This document shows positions 1 to 9,053 of a DNA stretch of 33,487 nucleotides, one piece after another. Every line of letters starts with the position of its first letter. Positions within the stretch are counted from its first letter, which is position 1. The position numbers and the translations under genes are program-made. Origin of the DNA: an uncultured Muribaculaceae bacterium (GTDB taxonomy: Bacteria; Bacteroidota; Bacteroidia; Bacteroidales; Muribaculaceae); the NCBI GenBank assembly GCA_944321715.1, contig CALUMJ010000030.1:1-33487 (forward strand), read 5' to 3'. Under the pieces are notes generated by a model. That model searched no databases. It saw only the letters and a program-made list of their open reading frames with translations, and was not told the DNA's origin.

Positions 1-788
1 AAGCCCTCCACCGCAGCCCCACCGTAGCCCACCGAGGCCCCCACCAAACCTCCCCCCGAAGGGGAGGCTTCCCGTGCTGCCCGCCGCGGCGTGTGGCATT
101 GCGGTTGACCTAATTGCATTTAAATGTTGTTGTAGGGGGGGTATAAAAATAGCAATGTCTGGAACAATCGGCATTTACAGGCAGACAATTGTGTCGAGTG
201 TGTATCAAAATAGCAAATACATTCACTTTGTTGTAGCAGTGGCGTGCCGCGGCTCGTTTGCGTGAATTGGAACAAACTGAATGCCAATTGTTTGCATTGT
301 TGCAAAAATTGGGGGTGTAGCAAAATTGGCAGTACCCACCTCGTAGGGACGCACGGCTCGTGCGTCCGTGTGCCGAAAGGTACCATTAAATTGCTATGTT
401 TCAAACTGATATACGCCTAATTGCGCAGCGGACGCACGAGCCGTGCGTCCCTACAAAATTGCGCAAATCTGCATTTTGATACACCTCCTACAAGATTCCA
501 AATCTGCATTTTGGTACACCCCCGTTACTGCCTTGATTACAATATATTACGGCTGCCATCAGGGCGGTCATCGAGCCGCCATGGTATGACAGCTCTAAAA
601 TCGTGTGCTGCGGCTCGTTTGTGCAGGTTGAGTGCTATGCGCATTGTTGTAATAAACGAGCCGCGGCATGGCCACGGCTCTACGGTGTTACAAATATGCA
701 ATTATGATATAGGTTCCTACGGTTTTGGTATGCCCTCAATGCTGCGATGTGGGGGCGTGCGAGTTGCCATGAAAGACGTAGGAGTTTC
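1..788. repeat. Gene-free mosaic of palindromic repeats
   Basis: I see no credible gene in this stretch; the open frames run through inverted repeats and have no recognisable protein character. At 8-45 a short degenerate tandem repeat of the form CACCGnAGCCC is visible. A hairpin lies at 49-67 (CCTCCCC, loop CCGAA, GGGGAGG). A complete 173-bp-family element lies at 314-485 (separate entry). Around it is an inverted pair, TGCCGCGGCTCGTTT at 245-259 and its complement at 654-668, with a near copy at 606-620. Copies of the element's terminal motif also occur at 198-211 (GTGTGTATCAAAAT) and 508-520 (ATTTTGGTACACC), and a degenerate one at 701-713. The likely reading is several elements inserted into or beside each other. 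Confidence 0.7.
314..485 (+). mobile_element. MITE/BIME-like element, copy 1 (172 bp)
   Basis: Left end GGTGTAGCAAAATT at 314 and right end ATTTTGATACACC at 473-485 form a terminal inverted repeat. Inside are two REP-like units in inverted orientation. The first is GTAG at 343-346 followed by a perfect 9-bp hairpin (GGACGCACG, loop GCT, CGTGCGTCC) at 347-367. The second is its exact inverse at 430-454. The centre, near 'gatatacgcctaattgcgc', matches the copy at 26341-26514. No coding capacity. The GTAG tetranucleotide before a hairpin is the hallmark of REP sequences handled by RAYT/TnpA-REP proteins; that these belong to such a system is inference. Confidence 0.75.
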
Positions 789-1814
789 TTATTTCACTTC
801 CCAAGTGTCGCCGGCAAGGAGCATGTCGCGCAGGCAGGTGTAGCCCTTGCGTGAACGCACATCTGCTACTTGCTGCTCGATGGCTTCGTTGTAAACCGGG
901 GCTTCCACGTCGCGGATTACGCCGATGGCCAGTGGCAATGTGTGGCCGTCCATCATAGCGAGTTGCTGATGCAGGAAGTTGGACTCGCAATGTGCGTCGT
1001 GGGTCAGCACATCGTCGATATAGTAGCCATCTTCACCGATTGTTACGGCTTTCAATCCGAAACCGTCTTGCACCAATCCTTTCTCCTTATTGGCTCCGAA
1101 CAGCATCTTTTGCCCATGCACAAGATGTATTGTATGCTCGGGGCGGTTGGCACGGTCGCTTACATAGTTGTGTATGCCATTGTTGAAAATTACGCAGTTT
1201 TGCAATATTTCAACCACCGAGCAACCGTGGTGACGGGCTGCTGCCACCATTACTTCTTGCGACACGGCCTGTTCCACGTCCAAGCTGCGGGCGAAGAATG
1301 TGCCACGTGCGCCGAAAGCCAGTTCGGCAGGTACAAACGGGTCTTCGGTGGTGCCGTATGGCGACGATTTGCTGACAAATCCACGGTCGCTTGTGGGCGA
1401 ATATTGCCCCTTGGTCAAGCCATATATTTTATTATTGAGCAACAGCATGTTAACGTCCACGTTGCGGCGCACTTCATGTATAAAATGATTTCCGCCGATA
1501 GCAAGGCCGTCGCCGTCGCCGCACACTTGCCACACGGTCAGCTTAGGATTAGCAACCTTGATACCTGTGGCAACTGCTGCTCCACGTCCGTGGATGGTGT
1601 GGAACCCGTATGTGTTCATGTAGTAGATGAGTCGTGAGCTGCAACCGATACCCGATACTACCACAATCTCGTGTGGCGGAATGCCTAATTCGGCCATCGC
1701 TTTGTGCAACTCGGCAAGCACGGCATGGTCGCCGCACCCAGGACACCAGCGCACGGCTTGGTCGCTTTTATAATCGGATGCTACATATTTCTTAGATTCT
1801 TCCATCGTTGTCAA
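789..1814 (-). CDS. korB: 2-oxoacid:ferredoxin oxidoreductase, beta subunit
   Basis: Thiamine-diphosphate subunit of a 2-oxoacid:ferredoxin oxidoreductase, which interconverts a 2-oxoacid plus CoA with acyl-CoA, CO2 and reduced ferredoxin in the cytoplasm. The 341-residue product has the WCPGCG motif at 23-28. C24, C27, C58 and a later Cys near 207 are spaced as in the iron-sulfur ligands of this family. The TPP-binding GDGD motif lies at 99-102 with N109 following. It overlaps the end of korA by 4 nt (1811-1814), so the two are translationally coupled. Family assignment is strong. The substrate (2-oxoglutarate is most likely for this architecture, but pyruvate or branched-chain acids are possible) cannot be read from the sequence. 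No clear terminator follows. Confidence 0.93.
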   Translation of the reverse strand: MTTMEESKKYVASDYKSDQAVRWCPGCGDHAVLAELHKAMAELGIPPHEIVVVSGIGCSSRLIYYMNTYGFHTIHGRGAAVATGIKVANPKLTVWQVCGDGDGLAIGGNHFIHEVRRNVDVNMLLLNNKIYGLTKGQYSPTSDRGFVSKSSPYGTTEDPFVPAELAFGARGTFFARSLDVEQAVSQEVMVAAARHHGCSVVEILQNCVIFNNGIHNYVSDRANRPEHTIHLVHGQKMLFGANKEKGLVQDGFGLKAVTIGEDGYYIDDVLTHDAHCESNFLHQQLAMMDGHTLPLAIGVIRDVEAPVYNEAIEQQVADVRSRKGYTCLRDMLLAGDTWEVK

Positions 1815-3655
1815 CCCTCCATGATTTTAGTTACACCATCTATGATTTCTTGTACAAGGAACGGCTGCCCCTCGACCTTGTTGATGCGGCTGATTGCCGT
1901 TGCTGGGAATTGTGCTTGCAAGTAGTCGGCAAACTGTCCGTTGTTCAGTTCGGCTACGATTACACGTTTGTAGTGCGACAGCACTTCGCCCGTGTTGAGC
2001 GGCAACGGGTTGATGTAGCGGAAGTGTGCAAGAGCCACACGCTTGCCGGCGGCATTGAGTTGTATCGATGCCGATAGCAAGTGTCCGTAAGTTCCGCCCC
2101 AGCCCACAAGCAACGTGTCGGCCTCGATGTCGCCTTTTACTTCAAGCTGAGGAATGTCGTAGGCTATATTCTCGATTTTTTTGCGCCGTGCGGCAACCAT
2201 TGCTGCATGGTTGGCTGGGTCGGTTGAGATTGCACTCGTCACGGCACTTTTCTCAAGTCCGCCCACGCGGTGGGTGAATCCCTCGGTGCCTGGGATTGCC
2301 CAATAGCGCACCTGTGTTTCTTCGTTGCGCATATATGGATGCCAACGTCCTCGCAAATCTTCGGTCACGAATGGAGGTTTGATTTCGGGATATTCGTCAT
2401 AGTCGGGGATGCGCCATGCCGATGAACCGTTGGCGATGAATCCGTCGGTTAGCAATATGACAGGCGTCATGTGTGTCAGAGCGATGCGTGCGGCCTCGAA
2501 TGCCATGTCGAAGCAATCGGTGGGCGATACGGCTGCAACCACGGCGAGCGGCGACTCGCCATTTCGGCCATACAAGGCTTGACGCAAGTCGGTCTGCTCG
2601 GTTTTGGTAGGCAGTCCTGTGCATGGGCCACCACGCTGCACGTCAATCAGCACGAGCGGCAACTCGGTGATTACGGCAAGGCCCAATGCTTCGCTTTTCA
2701 ACGACAGTCCAGGGCCTGATGTGCTGGTGGCGGCAAGGTCGCCAGCGAACGATGCGCCCAATGCCGAGCAAATGCCGGCAATCTCGTCTTCCATCTGGCA
2801 GGCTTTTACGCCCAAGTCCTTGCGTTTGGCAAGTTCGTGCAATATGTCGGTAGCCGGTGTGATGGGGTAGCTGCCAAGAAACAGCGGACGGCCGCTCTTT
2901 TCCGATGCCATGATAAGCCCCCATGCTGTGGCTGTGTTGCCGTTGACATCGGTATAATGCCCCGGGCGTATGCTTTCGCTTTCGATGCGATAGGTCGATA
3001 CGGAGGCGTGTATGTTATGGCCGTAGTCATATCCGGCACGCATCACCTTGGCGTTAGCTTCATACACTGCCTGTTTTTTTGCAAACTTGTTGTGCAGCAG
3101 GTGCAATGCACTTTCAAGCGGCCGGTCGAAAAGCCAGCACACCAGCCCCAGTGCAAACATATTTTTGCACTTGGTTATTGAGCGGTTGTCCATGCCGCTG
3201 TCGGCGAGCGCGTCCTTTACCATCGAGGTCATAGGCACTTCAACCACTTGGGCTTTCAGTTGCAACTCGGTGAACGGGTCATCAGTCACAAACAATGCTT
3301 TCTCCAAGTCACGTTTTTTGAACGAGTCGATGTCAACAATTGCTACGCCACCTTCCTTGAGGAATTTGGCGTGCTGCTTCAAAGCCGACGGGTTCATAGC
3401 CACAAGCACATCGGCCTTGTCGCCAGGGGTGTAAACCCCTTTGCCTATATGCACTTGAAAACCCGAAACGCCGCTCAGTGAGCCTTGTGGTGCGCGCACC
3501 TCGGCAGGATAGTCGGGAAAAGTCGAAATCTGATTGCCCACCCCAGCCGACACATTTGAAAAAATGTTGCCGGCGAGCTGCATTCCGTCGCCCGAGTCGC
3601 CCGAGAAGCGCACCACCACGTCGTCAAGAACTTTTATATTCGTATTGTCCAACAT
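1811..3655 (-). CDS. korA: 2-oxoacid:ferredoxin oxidoreductase, fused gamma-alpha subunit
   Basis: Partner of korB. The start is placed at the ATG at 3653-3655 (MLDNTN), giving 614 residues. The frame stays open further upstream, but that extension would cross the promoter and looks non-coding. The N-terminal ~200 residues are a gamma domain (VVRFSGDSGDG near residue 10). The pyrimidine-binding alpha domain follows (GSYPITPATDIL, then the MEDEIAG region), with a C-terminal transketolase-like domain. This gamma-alpha fusion is the common Bacteroidetes and aerobic-type KorA layout. No delta (ferredoxin) gene is adjacent. A near-consensus promoter lies at 3726-3757, about 70 nt upstream, so korA-korB is probably a two-gene operon. 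Confidence 0.92.
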   Translation of the reverse strand: MLDNTNIKVLDDVVVRFSGDSGDGMQLAGNIFSNVSAGVGNQISTFPDYPAEVRAPQGSLSGVSGFQVHIGKGVYTPGDKADVLVAMNPSALKQHAKFLKEGGVAIVDIDSFKKRDLEKALFVTDDPFTELQLKAQVVEVPMTSMVKDALADSGMDNRSITKCKNMFALGLVCWLFDRPLESALHLLHNKFAKKQAVYEANAKVMRAGYDYGHNIHASVSTYRIESESIRPGHYTDVNGNTATAWGLIMASEKSGRPLFLGSYPITPATDILHELAKRKDLGVKACQMEDEIAGICSALGASFAGDLAATSTSGPGLSLKSEALGLAVITELPLVLIDVQRGGPCTGLPTKTEQTDLRQALYGRNGESPLAVVAAVSPTDCFDMAFEAARIALTHMTPVILLTDGFIANGSSAWRIPDYDEYPEIKPPFVTEDLRGRWHPYMRNEETQVRYWAIPGTEGFTHRVGGLEKSAVTSAISTDPANHAAMVAARRKKIENIAYDIPQLEVKGDIEADTLLVGWGGTYGHLLSASIQLNAAGKRVALAHFRYINPLPLNTGEVLSHYKRVIVAELNNGQFADYLQAQFPATAISRINKVEGQPFLVQEIIDGVTKIMEG

Positions 3656-3725
3656 AGTAGTTTGTAATTTTTCATATTTATACATTGCAATGTGGGCAGA
3701 TATATGTGCCATTCGATTGCTTTTG

Positions 3726-3757
3726 CAAATATAAGCCTTTATGCCATCATAAACAAA
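3726..3757 (-). promoter_or_regulatory. Bacteroidetes-type promoter of korAB
   Basis: Read on the minus strand: TTTG (3754-3757), 20 nt, then TATATTTG (3726-3733). This matches the Bacteroidetes -33/-7 pattern. It sits about 70 nt upstream of the korA ATG and supports the shorter korA start. Confidence 0.65.
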
Positions 3758-3941
3758 ACATATATGCACAAATGGCTATATTTCGCAGTAAAACTATAAC
3801 TTTTGTCTGCCGTAAACCAAACAAAGCGGACAAATTGCTCATGGTATGTTATAATTATACACTTAAACCGCGTTATTGCTACACACTTGCCCCAGATATG
3901 TTATATAACACATCTCGTTCTCCGTGCAGCACAGGAGAATG

Positions 3942-5378
3942 TCACCCTTGCGGCGGCACGTCTAAATATACGGCTTTATTGCCAAGGTACACCAAGTATT
4001 GCCCTCCTTCTTGGAAGCCTTCCACGCTGTCGTATATGAATGGGAATACCACGTCGTCGTGTCGGTTGATGCAACCCCACTTGCCGTTGTATTTAACAGC
4101 AGCGATGCCACGTGTGAAAAAATACGCATTGTCATACTTAAACGAGATTACCACATTGCCGTTACGGTCAACGAATCCCCATTTGCCGTTGTTGGACTTC
4201 GCAGCCGCCAGCCCCTCGTCGAAACTTTTTATATCGTCATATATCAGCGACACCACCGATTTGTTATTCTTGCCAATGTAGCCCCATTTACCTTTCAGAC
4301 AGGCTCGGGCGGCACCGTCATAAAAGTTGCCGAGGTAGTCATATTTTAAAGGTATTACCAGCTGCCCATCCATGCTGACAGCTCCCCATTTGCGGTGAAG
4401 GACCATGACGGCGAGGCTGTCGGAGAATGTGCCACGGCTGCCGTCGAAAATTACAGGCACCACTTCTGTACCCGACTTGTCGATGAATCCCATTTTCCCA
4501 TTTATGGTGACCAGTGCGTGGGAGTTGTCGAAATTCTGCATTTTGTCATACTTCAGTGTTACCACTTCGCACCCGGTGGTATCGATAAATCCCCACTTGC
4601 CGCCGCGGAGCACCGAAGCGAGGCCCTCGAAGAAAAATCCTATATTGTCGTATTCCAATTGAGCTATGACACGGCCGGCTCGGTCGATGCATCCCCACTT
4701 GTCGTCGCAGTACACACGAGCCAGCCCGCAATTGAAGTCGAGTGCACGGTCATACATCGTGGGTATTACAAGCCGCCCCGACTTATCTACAAATCCCCAT
4801 TTGCCATTTGACTTTACAGCGGCTCGTCCTTCGCAGAAAGGTTCTACACTATCGTATATTGGCAATACCGTCATCAGCCCATCCTTGTTGACAAAGCCCC
4901 ACTTGCTATCTTGCTTTACTGCACTCATACCATCTCGAAAATAGTCTGCTGCATCATATTTTATTGCGACCACAACCGAGTCGCGCATATCCACGTAGCC
5001 CCATTTCCCATCTATGCGCACGGCCGCCAAGCCATCGGTGGGCTCTTTGATGGCATCATACTTTAGCGGCACTACGAAGTTGCCCGACCTGTCAATCAGG
5101 CCGCATTTCTTGCCGCAAACCACCGATATGCCATCTTCGTCGAAGCCTCATACTTCATACCCGTTGTCCCATAGCATCTTTACGATGCTGTCGCCACGCA
5201 AAGTGTCGGGGCGCAAATCCAAATTCGCCGTGCTGTCGGCAATGGTGGTTTCTGTCGTATTATCGGTTGTGACAGTGGCTTCGGTTTCGTCGTTGCTCGA
5301 TTTGTTCCAATTGCCACACCCTGCGGCGATTAATAACGCCGCTGCAAAAAGCGTGATTCTTAACCGACTGATTTTCAT
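3942..5378 (-). pseudogene. WG-repeat lipoprotein 1, split by a nonsense codon
   Basis: The intact frame would encode 478 residues, the same length as the next gene upstream. A single in-frame TGA (plus-strand TCA at 5148-5150) replaces the TGG for Trp77, which is present in the neighbouring copy at 6847-6849. Before the stop lie a lipoprotein signal (LIAAGC, Cys21) and a Thr/Ser/Asp-rich linker. After it, 393 residues of WG (KWG) repeats continue with no other lesion, each about 33 residues of the type GKWGFID..G..VIP..YD. A GTG at 5121-5123 could restart translation, but without the signal peptide. The clean remaining frame suggests the mutation is recent. WG-repeat proteins have no settled biochemical role; surface or periplasmic binding is a guess. 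Confidence 0.85.
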
Positions 5379-5640
5379 GATAGTCCTTTGTGGTGATTTT
5401 TTGTAAAATTACATATTCTTTAATGTTTGAACAAGTGTTTTTATATGTGTATCATGGCAACCGCATCAAAATTTTATTAGAAGCCTAATTTATTGATAAT
5501 CAAATGTTGTTTTTTCTAATATTTGACAAGGTGTCCTAAAGGCAGAATTGATTATCAGCATATTGACATTTTAGCGCGGTTTCCCTGATATACGTGCCAT
5601 GCCAGCATTTGAGTATCGGAGCTTTTGTGGAGGTCTGAAT
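5379..5640. repeat. Intergenic spacer, copy A of duplicated block
   Basis: These 262 bp are identical, as far as I can compare by eye, to 7078-7339. The identity continues into both flanking genes: roughly 5085-5850 against 6784-7549, offset 1,699 bp, with only a few substitutions, all in coding parts. The spacer holds the promoter region of WG gene 1 and the 3' side of WG gene 2. No other gene is visible in it. Confidence 0.9.
5404..5411 (-). promoter_or_regulatory. Candidate -7 element of WG gene 1
   Basis: Minus-strand TAATTTTA resembles TAnnTTTG. It lies about 26 nt upstream of the ATG, with AAGGA as a possible ribosome-binding site in between. ACAAGTGTTTT, conserved before all three WG genes, lies just upstream. 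Confidence 0.4.
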
Positions 5641-7077
5641 TTACTCTTGTGGTTGCTCATCGATGTAAAAATATTCACCATCAAGACAAACTATGTATTG
5701 CCCTTCTGGGGTGATTCCTTCCACACTGTCGTATATGAATGGTATCGCTTCATTGCCTTGCTTGTCGATGGCACCACACTTGCCGTTGAGCTTGACGGTG
5801 GCAACGCCTCGCCGAAATGGCCAAACTTTATCGTATTTAAACGAGATTACCACATTTCCATTATAGTCAACATAGCCCCATTTGCCGTTGTTTGACTTTG
5901 CAGCCGCCAATCCCTCTTCAAAACTTTCTATATCGTCATATATTAGCGACACCACCGACTTGTTATCTTTGCCTATGTAGCCCCATTTACCTTTCATGCA
6001 GGCTATGGCGATATCGTCATAAAAGTTGTCAAGGTAATCATATTTTAAAGGTATTACTAATCGTCCATCCATATCAACGGCTCCCCATTTTCGATGTAGG
6101 CACACGGCAACAAGGCTGTCGGAAAAAAACGAGCGGCTGTTGTCGAATATAATGGGAACTACCTCGGTTCCCGATTTGTCGATAAACCCAATTTTCCCAT
6201 TCATGCTGACCAATGCACGACCGTTAATGAATGCTTCAGCTCTGTCATACTTTGGATTTACAATTACCGAGCCGTCCACACCAACGTAGCCCCATTTGTC
6301 ACCATCCTTGATGCCTGTGCTCCCATCGTAGTTTATGCACACTTCGTCGTATTTTGGCGGTATGACCATGTTGCCTATCGTGTCAATGCAGCCCCATTTA
6401 TCATTGTCCTTTACCCATGCTAAGCCCTTGCGGAATCCAAAGACATAATCATACGCAATCGGGATGACGATATGCCCTGACCTATCGACAAATCCCCATT
6501 TGCCATCCAACTTGACAACGCCCATTCCATTGGAGAAAGGCCTACTGTCGTCATAAATCTGTTGTGTAATCTCCGTGCCATTTTTGTCGATGTATCCCCA
6601 TTTCCCATTCATCTTGACTTCGGCCATTCCTTCGCTGAAGAAGCTTACACCGTCATATTTCATCTCGACTATAACGGAATCACTAAGGTCGATAAATCCC
6701 CATTTCCCATTCAGTTTGACAGCTATGCGGTTTTCGCTTATTGACTGGATGGCTTCATACTTTAGTGGCACGATGAAGTTGCCCGACCTGTCAATCAGGC
6801 CGCATTTCTTGCCGCAAACCACCGATATGCCATCTTCGTCGAAGCCCCATACTTCATACCCGTTGTTCCATAGCATCTTTACGATGCTGTCGCCACGCAA
6901 GGTGTCGGGGCGCAAATCCAAATTAGCCGTGCTGTCGGCAATGGTGGTTTCTGTCGTATTATCGGTTGTGACAGTGGCTTCGGTTTCGTCGTTGCTCGAT
7001 TTGTTCCAATTGCCACACCCTGCGGCGATTAATAACGCCGCTGCAAAAAGCGTGATTCTTAACCGACTGATTTTCAT
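5641..7077 (-). CDS. WG-repeat lipoprotein 2
   Basis: The product has 478 residues. A type II signal (MKISRLRITL..., lipobox AAGC, Cys21) indicates an envelope lipoprotein. A low-complexity Ser/Thr/Asp/Glu linker runs to about residue 70. The rest is about eleven WG repeats, starting at KCGLID (near residue 90) and continuing with KWGFID, KWGYID, KWGFVD, KWGCID, KWGYVG, KIGFID, KWGAVD, KWGYIG, KWGYVD and KCGAID, then a degenerate last unit (EYFYID). AAGGA lies 6-10 nt before the ATG. Its 5' end is almost identical to WG gene 1 and its 3' end to WG gene 3, as expected from unequal crossing-over within the array. Function unknown; the beta-rich repeat suggests a binding or scaffold role. Confidence 0.88.
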   Translation of the reverse strand: MKISRLRITLFAAALLIAAGCGNWNKSSNDETEATVTTDNTTETTIADSTANLDLRPDTLRGDSIVKMLWNNGYEVWGFDEDGISVVCGKKCGLIDRSGNFIVPLKYEAIQSISENRIAVKLNGKWGFIDLSDSVIVEMKYDGVSFFSEGMAEVKMNGKWGYIDKNGTEITQQIYDDSRPFSNGMGVVKLDGKWGFVDRSGHIVIPIAYDYVFGFRKGLAWVKDNDKWGCIDTIGNMVIPPKYDEVCINYDGSTGIKDGDKWGYVGVDGSVIVNPKYDRAEAFINGRALVSMNGKIGFIDKSGTEVVPIIFDNSRSFFSDSLVAVCLHRKWGAVDMDGRLVIPLKYDYLDNFYDDIAIACMKGKWGYIGKDNKSVVSLIYDDIESFEEGLAAAKSNNGKWGYVDYNGNVVISFKYDKVWPFRRGVATVKLNGKCGAIDKQGNEAIPFIYDSVEGITPEGQYIVCLDGEYFYIDEQPQE

Positions 7078-7339
7078 GATAGTCCTTTGTGGTGATTTTT
7101 TGTAAAATTACATATTCTTTAATGTTTGAACAAGTGTTTTTATATGTGTATCATGGCAACCGCATCAAAATTTTATTAGAAGCCTAATTTATTGATAATC
7201 AAATGTTGTTTTTTCTAATATTTGACAAGGTGTCCTAAAGGCAGAATTGATTATCAGCATATTGACATTTTAGCGCGGTTTCCCTGATATACGTGCCATG
7301 CCAGCATTTGAGTATCGGAGCTTTTGTGGAGGTCTGAAT
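7078..7339. repeat. Intergenic spacer, copy B of duplicated block
   Basis: Second copy of the 262-bp spacer (see 5379-5640). It carries the upstream region of WG gene 2 and ends at the stop codon of WG gene 3. I see no difference between the copies. Confidence 0.9.
7103..7110 (-). promoter_or_regulatory. Candidate -7 element of WG gene 2
   Basis: Same TAATTTTA and spacing as for WG gene 1, within the duplicated spacer. Confidence 0.4.
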
Positions 7340-8800
7340 TTACTCTTGTGGTTGCTCATCGATGTAAAAATATTCACCATCAAGACAAACTATGTATTGC
7401 CCTTCTGGGGTGATTCCTTCCACACTGTCGTATATGAATGGTATCACTTCATTGCCTTGCTTGTCGATGGCACCACACTTGCCGTTGAGCCTGGCTGCGG
7501 CAATGCCTTGCCGAAATGGCCAAACTTTATCGTATTTAAATGGTATCATTACATTGCCCTTGCCGTCAATGAATCCCCATTTACCGTTGTTTGACTCGGC
7601 GGCAATGCAATTGCTATAGTAATAATCTATATCATCGTAAATCAATGAAATTAGCGACTTGTTATTCTTGTCGATAAAGCCCCATTTACCTTTTATGCAG
7701 GCTTTCGCTGTGCCATTATTGAAATCGCCGACAGAATCATACTGTAAGGGTATGACCAGCTTGCCTTTTAGGTCAACAAATCCCCATTTGCCATTGAGAC
7801 ACACGGCGGCAAGGCTGTCGGAGAAGGCCAAGAGGCTGTTGTCATATATAATGGGAACGACCTCAGTACCCGACTTGTCGATAAATCCTTTTTTCCCATT
7901 CATGCCTACCAATGCTCGGTTCTCTTTGAATGATTCGACTTTGTCATACTTTGGGTCTATTATTACTGAGCCATCTGCGCTGACATAACCCCATTTACCG
8001 TCGGACTTGACGATAGTGGGCTTCCCTTCAAAGGACAAACCCACTTCATCGTATTTTATCGGTACGGTTATATTTCCTACCGTGTCGATGCAACCCCATT
8101 TGCTGCCGCGCATTACCCACGTATAGTTATCGCGGAATTCTTTTACATTGTCAAACTCAATAGGAACGGCGATGCGTCCCGACCCATCGACAAATCCCCA
8201 TTTGCCATTTTGTTTGACGGCTCCTCTGCCGCATCGAAAAAAGCCACAGTCGTCATAAGTGGGTTGAACTATTTCTGTGCCATTTTTGTTGACATATCCC
8301 CATTTGCCGTTCAACTTTACTGCGGCAAAGCCCTCGCTGAAATACTGCACTTTGTCATATTTCATCTCTACCACGACAGAGTCGCAAAGGTCGATAAATC
8401 CCCATTTCCTGTCCAGCATTACAGCCATGCAGCCCTCGATTGGGGCATGGATTTCGTCATACTTTAGCGGTACCACGAAATTGCCCGACAGGTCAATTAC
8501 ACCGCATTTTTTGCCATTAACCACCAATATGCTGTCATCATAGTAGTCCCATACTTCGTATCCGTTGTCATTTAGCATATTTATGACGCTATCGCCGCGC
8601 GGGGTGGTGGGGCTTAATCTATCAATTGGGAGTGCAACGGCGATAACAGGGCTTTCTGTTGAGGCGGGAGTTCCAGGAATTCTTGCCGTTGCGACAGTGG
8701 GGATGGTTTCGTTGTTGTTGGGTTTGTTTCGATTGCCACACCCTGCTATGATTAACAATGCTACTGCAAATAGGGCGAAATTTAACCTGCTGGTTTTCAT
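7340..8800 (-). CDS. WG-repeat lipoprotein 3
   Basis: The product has 486 residues with a lipoprotein signal (MKTSRLNFAL..., lipobox IAGC, Cys21) and a longer Thr/Pro/Ser-rich linker to about residue 80. At least eleven WG repeats follow, ending in a unit nearly identical to that of WG gene 2. Its signal and linker differ from genes 1 and 2, so it is the most diverged at the 5' end and is probably an older copy. It is the first gene of the array in transcription order. An AAGGA site precedes the ATG. The tract belongs to the WG/KWG repeat family; the function is unknown. Confidence 0.88.
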   Translation of the reverse strand: MKTSRLNFALFAVALLIIAGCGNRNKPNNNETIPTVATARIPGTPASTESPVIAVALPIDRLSPTTPRGDSVINMLNDNGYEVWDYYDDSILVVNGKKCGVIDLSGNFVVPLKYDEIHAPIEGCMAVMLDRKWGFIDLCDSVVVEMKYDKVQYFSEGFAAVKLNGKWGYVNKNGTEIVQPTYDDCGFFRCGRGAVKQNGKWGFVDGSGRIAVPIEFDNVKEFRDNYTWVMRGSKWGCIDTVGNITVPIKYDEVGLSFEGKPTIVKSDGKWGYVSADGSVIIDPKYDKVESFKENRALVGMNGKKGFIDKSGTEVVPIIYDNSLLAFSDSLAAVCLNGKWGFVDLKGKLVIPLQYDSVGDFNNGTAKACIKGKWGFIDKNNKSLISLIYDDIDYYYSNCIAAESNNGKWGFIDGKGNVMIPFKYDKVWPFRQGIAAARLNGKCGAIDKQGNEVIPFIYDSVEGITPEGQYIVCLDGEYFYIDEQPQE

Positions 8801-8826
8801 GATAGTCCTTTATGGTAATTTTTTTG

Positions 8827-8873
8827 TAAAATTACATTATTCCTTGAGCGAAAACAAGTGTTTTAACACTTGT
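8827..8873 (-). promoter_or_regulatory. WG gene 3 promoter region with inverted repeat
   Basis: Minus-strand TAATTTTA at 8827-8834 is a candidate -7 element. A perfect inverted repeat ACAAGTG-N6-CACTTGT at 8854-8873 covers the expected -33 region. One arm (ACAAGTGTTTT) is conserved before the other two WG genes; the other arm is degenerate there. It may be an operator. Confidence 0.4.
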
Positions 8874-8887
8874 GTCGGTACATGGTT

Positions 8888-8975
8888 ACGGTTCTCACAC
8901 TTAAAGCGGCATAGTTAGACGGCTTCGTCGCCCCCCCCTCATAGGGGTATTGCATGGGTTAAATGAAATAGCCGT
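8888..8975. repeat. Short inverted-repeat element, TTAAATGAAA family
   Basis: The right end TTAAATGAAATAGCCGT (8959-8975) matches the complement of the left end (8888-8904) at about 12 of 17 positions. The same ends, better preserved, bound the 17037-17350 element, and both carry TTAAAGCGGCA just inside the left end and a GACGGCTTCG-type hairpin. It looks like a short, decayed member of that family. Confidence 0.5.
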
Positions 8976-9007
8976 GGTGCATGGTGGGTAGATTGCTCTA
9001 AAAATGC

Positions 9008-9015
9008 TAATTTTG
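9008..9015 (+). promoter_or_regulatory. Candidate -7 element for DUF362 gene
   Basis: TAATTTTG is a full match to TAnnTTTG, 38 nt before the ATG. I see no good TTTG at the expected -33 distance. Confidence 0.4.
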
Positions 9016-9053
9016 TAATCCCACAGAACTGTTTTTGAAAGAAGACGATAATT

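Noticed and set aside
343-367. REP hairpin repeats as a CRISPR array
   Set aside because: Copies are paired and inverted within ~173-bp units scattered over 32 kb, with no regular spacers and no cas genes.
870-1637. 255-residue plus-strand frame opposite korB
   Set aside because: It lies wholly inside a confidently identified gene on the other strand; a shadow frame.
3942-5378. TGA read as tryptophan (alternative code) in WG gene 1
   Set aside because: All other genes in the window use TGG for Trp and several end at TGA, so the standard bacterial code applies.
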